9,641 nucleotides of DNA from Desulfuromonadales bacterium (GTDB taxonomy: Bacteria > Desulfobacterota > Desulfuromonadia > Desulfuromonadales > UBA2294). Below are positions 8,460 to 9,641 of this stretch, in pieces. Location of the stretch: positions 1 to 9,641 of the forward strand of contig JACUTX010000084.1 in NCBI GenBank assembly GCA_014859615.1. The letters are read 5' to 3'. The translations under genes and the position numbers were made by a program. The notes below the pieces were generated by a model that saw nothing but the letters and a program-made list of their open reading frames with translations, ran no database searches and was not told where the DNA came from. The stretch's first letter is position 1. The number at the start of each line of letters is the position of its first letter.

Positions 8460-8522
8460 CTCTTCGTAGCCCAAAGACCCGTGGCTTTCTGCCTCCCTTT
8501 TGAGAGGTTTAGATTGTCTAAA
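8445..8522 (-). ncRNA. c-di-GMP-I (GEMM-I)-type riboswitch with a U/A/U ligand pocket
   Basis: The transcript shows the GEMM-I order: AAACC, a hairpin CCTCTC-AAAA-GGGAGG (8493-8508), AAAGCC, a second stem CC-A-CGG...TCTT-loop-AAGA...CCG-GG, then AGCCGGGT. Aligned to Vibrio Vc2 numbering, the canonical G21-C46 and C22-G45 pairs become C8512-G8489 and U8511-A8490, and G19-C93 becomes A8514-U8448. These are compensatory, which supports the fold. Ligand-contacting G20 and C92 are U8513 and U8449, while A47 is kept (A8488). The loop is AAAA, not GNRA, and the joining segment after the first hairpin is shorter than usual. It fits between a promoter and the YD-protein gene. I recall a described variant named c-di-GMP-I-UAU that this pattern fits; its ligand should not be assumed to be c-di-GMP. 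Confidence 0.78.
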
Positions 8523-8550
8523 TCAGTCTCATTACAAAATTAAACAATTT

Positions 8551-8579
8551 TTAATATCAATCTGGTAAAACGATGTCAA
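8551..8579 (-). promoter_or_regulatory. Sigma70-like promoter for the riboswitch and YD-protein transcript
   Basis: The minus strand has a perfect -35 box TTGACA (8574-8579), a 17-nt spacer and TATTAA as -10 (8551-8556, four of six consensus bases). Initiation would fall near 8543-8545, about 20 nt before the aptamer, which is ordinary riboswitch spacing. A nearby TTGACT (8601-8606) is followed by TATAAA only 9 nt later, too close to be a promoter. Confidence 0.75.
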
Positions 8580-8737
8580 CACAACTTTATAAGCTTCGAT
8601 AGTCAACCGAAAGAGTTAAAATTTGTAACGTAACGATAAACAACAAGAACTATTCACTTGCGCAACAATATTATTTTTTACTAATAATTTAATCAACAAA
8701 CTTGTTTACAACTTAAAATATTTAAGAAATCCATGTA
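8580..8737. other. AT-rich intergenic stretch, no gene seen
   Basis: This stretch between the riboswitch promoter and the central palindrome is very AT-rich and shows no reading frame with a plausible start and ribosome binding site on either strand. A short direct repeat TAACG-TAACG lies near 8626-8636. Upstream promoter elements or a regulator site for the minus-strand promoter could lie here, but I see no recognisable binding motif. Confidence 0.5.
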
Positions 8738-8755
8738 CCTGTAAGATCTTACAGG
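8738..8755. repeat. Perfect 18-bp palindrome in the intergenic centre
   Basis: CCTGTAAGATCTTACAGG is identical to its own reverse complement over all 18 bases, with no spacer. It lies about 160 bp upstream of the riboswitch promoter and 130 bp upstream of the toxin-antitoxin promoter. No T tract follows on either side, so it is not an intrinsic terminator. A dimeric DNA-binding protein site is the simplest reading; the protein is unknown. Confidence 0.7.
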
Positions 8756-8804
8756 GTGATTATGATTCATTAAAATCAATCTTTGTTGTAAAAAAATCAT
8801 CCTG
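8752..8804. repeat. Long-loop inverted repeat sharing CAGG with the palindrome
   Basis: CAGGGTGATT (8752-8761) pairs with AATCATCCTG (8795-8804) over ten positions with one G-T, leaving an AT-rich loop of about 33 nt. It reuses the right end of the 18-bp palindrome, so the two structures are mutually exclusive in single-stranded form. The function is unknown, and chance pairing in AT-rich DNA is possible apart from the CAGG/CCTG ends. Confidence 0.35.
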
Positions 8805-8884
8805 CATTGTCATATATATTTACGGCAAGACAAGACTTATAACCAGAATCCACCGAACTCGAACAGCAACCGCACAAAAAGCAT

Positions 8885-8925
8885 TTGACTCATCACATCA
8901 AAGGTAATACTTTAGTGTAAAAGTA
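8885..8925 (+). promoter_or_regulatory. Probable promoter and autoregulatory operator of the toxin-antitoxin operon
   Basis: TTGACT (8885-8890) is followed after 17 nt by TACTTT (8908-8913), which keeps the most conserved -10 bases. That same TACTTT is the left arm of an inverted repeat, TACTTT-N6-AAAGTA (8908-8925). An operator overlapping the -10 box is the usual layout for repression by a ribbon-helix-helix antitoxin or its complex with the toxin. The repeat is plain in the sequence; promoter strength and repressor identity are inferred. Confidence 0.5.
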
Positions 8926-8956
8926 GTTAACAAGTGTTTATCAGAGGAGATCAAAT

Positions 8957-9241
8957 ATGGAATCAGAAACAAAATCGATGAGCGTCAAACTTAGGTCACA
9001 GGATCGCGACCGGTTAAGACGGCTTGCCGAGGCGCGCAAACGCACCCCGCACTGGCTTGCTAAAGAGGTGATTTTGCAATTTCTTGAGCGCGAAGAAGCT
9101 GTCGAGAATTTTCGTCAGGAAAGCTTGACTGCGTGGGGGAAATTCGAAAAAACAGGTGAGAGTGTATCCAATGAACAGGTCATGGACTGGCTCAACTCCT
9201 GGGATACTGAGGATGAAATTGAGGCACCTGAATGGAAATAG
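8957..9241 (+). CDS. Ribbon-helix-helix antitoxin (CopG/ParD-like) of a type II toxin-antitoxin pair
   Basis: This 94-residue protein neutralises the toxin encoded immediately downstream and probably represses its own operon. Residues 8-45 look like a ribbon-helix-helix fold: strand MSVKLRSQDRDRL, then helices RLRRLAEARKRTPHWLAKEVILQFLEREE. The acidic C-terminal half (SLTAWGKFEKTGESVSNEQVMDWLNSW to the end) is of the kind that wraps around a ParE/RelE toxin. The start ATG follows GAGGAG (8944-8949) at 7 nt. Its end overlaps the toxin start by 10 bp, the common coupling that makes antitoxin before toxin. Exact subfamily (ParD, RelB or plain CopG) is not certain. Confidence 0.88.
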   Translation: MESETKSMSVKLRSQDRDRLRRLAEARKRTPHWLAKEVILQFLEREEAVENFRQESLTAWGKFEKTGESVSNEQVMDWLNSWDTEDEIEAPEWK

Positions 9242-9528
9242 AGTGGCTACCAGGCGCCCTTCGCGACCTGCAGAAATTAAGAGAATTTCTCCGGCTCAAA
9301 AATTCTGGATCAGCCCTTAAAGCAGCTGCTAAAATTCGAAAGGTAGCCTCTACTTTAGAAGTCCATCCTGGAATCGGATTCAAGGTAGAGGACCTCCCCG
9401 GCTTCTACGACATCGTTATCAAGTTTGGTGTCAGAGATTATGCCTTACGCTATCGCATTCAGGGCAATATCATCTATATTGTTGCTCTGCGACACGGAAG
9501 AGAAGCCGGTTTTCTTGATGAGCAATAA
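9232..9528 (+). CDS. ParE/RelE-family toxin
   Basis: This 98-residue protein has the size and pattern of the ParE/RelE superfamily: MEIEWLPGALRDLQKLREFL opens with a short strand and basic helices, VEDLPGFYDIVIKFGVRDYALRYRIQGN is the central sheet with the family's Leu-Pro-Gly/Arg-Tyr features, and IIYIVALRHGREAGF ends with the typical 'xxV-x-H-x-R' strand. ParE relatives poison DNA gyrase and RelE relatives cut mRNA on the ribosome. The LRHGREAGF ending resembles ParE-like plasmid stabilisation proteins, but the target cannot be fixed from sequence. GAGG (9221-9224) precedes the ATG by 7 nt, inside the antitoxin gene, so translation is coupled. The gene is intact. Confidence 0.88.
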   Translation: MEIEWLPGALRDLQKLREFLRLKNSGSALKAAAKIRKVASTLEVHPGIGFKVEDLPGFYDIVIKFGVRDYALRYRIQGNIIYIVALRHGREAGFLDEQ

Positions 9529-9557
9529 AACGGTGCGATGAGAAAGTAAAACCAACG

Positions 9558-9596
9558 AGACAAGGGGCCAACCCTGTGCAGGTTGCCCCCTTGTCT
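9558..9596. terminator. Long hairpin between the toxin gene and the tRNA, possibly bidirectional terminator
   Basis: The arms AGACAAGGGGCCAACC (9558-9573) and GGTTGCCCCCTTGTCT (9581-9596) pair over 16 positions with a single mismatch, around a 7-nt loop. It lies 30 bp after the toxin stop and 8 bp beyond the tRNA 3' end, so it suits the ends of both converging transcripts. The T tracts are weak: TTTAT on the plus side and a GGTTTTAC stretch several bases off on the minus side. Confidence 0.6.
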
Positions 9597-9603
9597 TTAT
9601 AGA

Positions 9604-9641
9604 TGGTGCCCGGACCGAGAATCGAACTCGGACGGCCAAAG
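9604..9641 (-). tRNA. 3' portion of a class II tRNA, probably tRNA-Leu (5' part off the right edge)
   Basis: Read on the minus strand, the end has an encoded CCA (9604-9606), discriminator A, the acceptor 3' strand TCCGGGC, and a perfect T arm: CCGAG, loop TTCGATT, CTCGG. Just upstream, TTTGGCCGT looks like the second half of a long variable arm, as in class II tRNAs. The A discriminator and the GT before the T stem favour leucine over serine. The anticodon is outside the window, so the isoacceptor is unknown. Confidence 0.85.

Noticed and set aside
8080..8469. Plus-strand 129-codon open frame crossing the leader region
   Set aside because: It needs a TTG start without a ribosome binding site, runs antisense through the signal peptide, two terminators and the riboswitch, and its low-complexity Lys/Pro-rich product reflects AT-rich DNA.
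8591..8606. Second promoter TTGACT...TATAAA on the minus strand
   Set aside because: Only 9 nt separate the two boxes, too few for sigma70, whereas the neighbouring TTGACA/TATTAA pair has a 17-nt spacer.
8640..8880. Small protein gene hidden in the AT-rich region
   Set aside because: The ATGs seen, such as near 8734 and 8763, meet a stop within a few codons and none has a ribosome binding site.
9192..9639. Minus-strand open frames at 9192-9383 and 9445-9639
   Set aside because: The first is antisense to the toxin gene; the second runs through the tRNA, the hairpin and the toxin 3' end.

Overview
The window is a piece of a Gram-negative chromosome. Three things make a Desulfuromonadales/Geobacter-type deltaproteobacterium the best guess: a GEMM-family riboswitch in front of a giant exported YD-repeat protein, the N-terminal transglutaminase-like module of that protein, and the contrast between moderately GC-rich coding DNA and a very AT-rich intergenic region. 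This is inferred from gene and RNA families; no marker gene fixes the taxon.

Layout. Positions 1-8225 are one uninterrupted minus-strand reading frame: the first 2741 codons of an RHS/YD-repeat protein whose C-terminus lies beyond the left edge. It has a signal peptide, a transglutaminase-like domain lacking its catalytic cysteine, a long family-typical middle region, Ig-like segments, an RHS N-terminal motif and about 35 YD repeats. The large plus-strand open frames over this gene are antisense shadows in codon register.

Positions 8226-8956 are an AT-rich intergenic region that carries most of the regulation. On the minus strand, a sigma70-like promoter (8551-8579) leads about 20 nt later into a folded RNA (8445-8522) that I read as a c-di-GMP-I (GEMM-I) riboswitch with an altered ligand pocket: U, A and U where the canonical class has G20, A47 and C92, with compensatory changes in the neighbouring pairs. 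Its 3' strand is shared with an intrinsic terminator (8416-8459), the layout of a transcriptional ON switch. A second terminator-like hairpin follows (8303-8345), then a strong ribosome binding site and a TTG start. The centre of the region has a perfect 18-bp palindrome (8738-8755).

Positions 8957-9528 are a two-gene plus-strand toxin-antitoxin operon (ribbon-helix-helix antitoxin, ParE/RelE-like toxin) with an inverted repeat overlapping its probable -10 box. A long hairpin (9558-9596) separates it from the 3' end of a minus-strand class II tRNA, probably tRNA-Leu, cut by the right edge.

Together these suggest an accessory region near a tRNA gene: a nucleotide-messenger-controlled giant surface or secreted YD-repeat protein beside a self-maintaining toxin-antitoxin pair. 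The C-terminal tip of the YD protein, which would show whether it is a toxin, is not visible.
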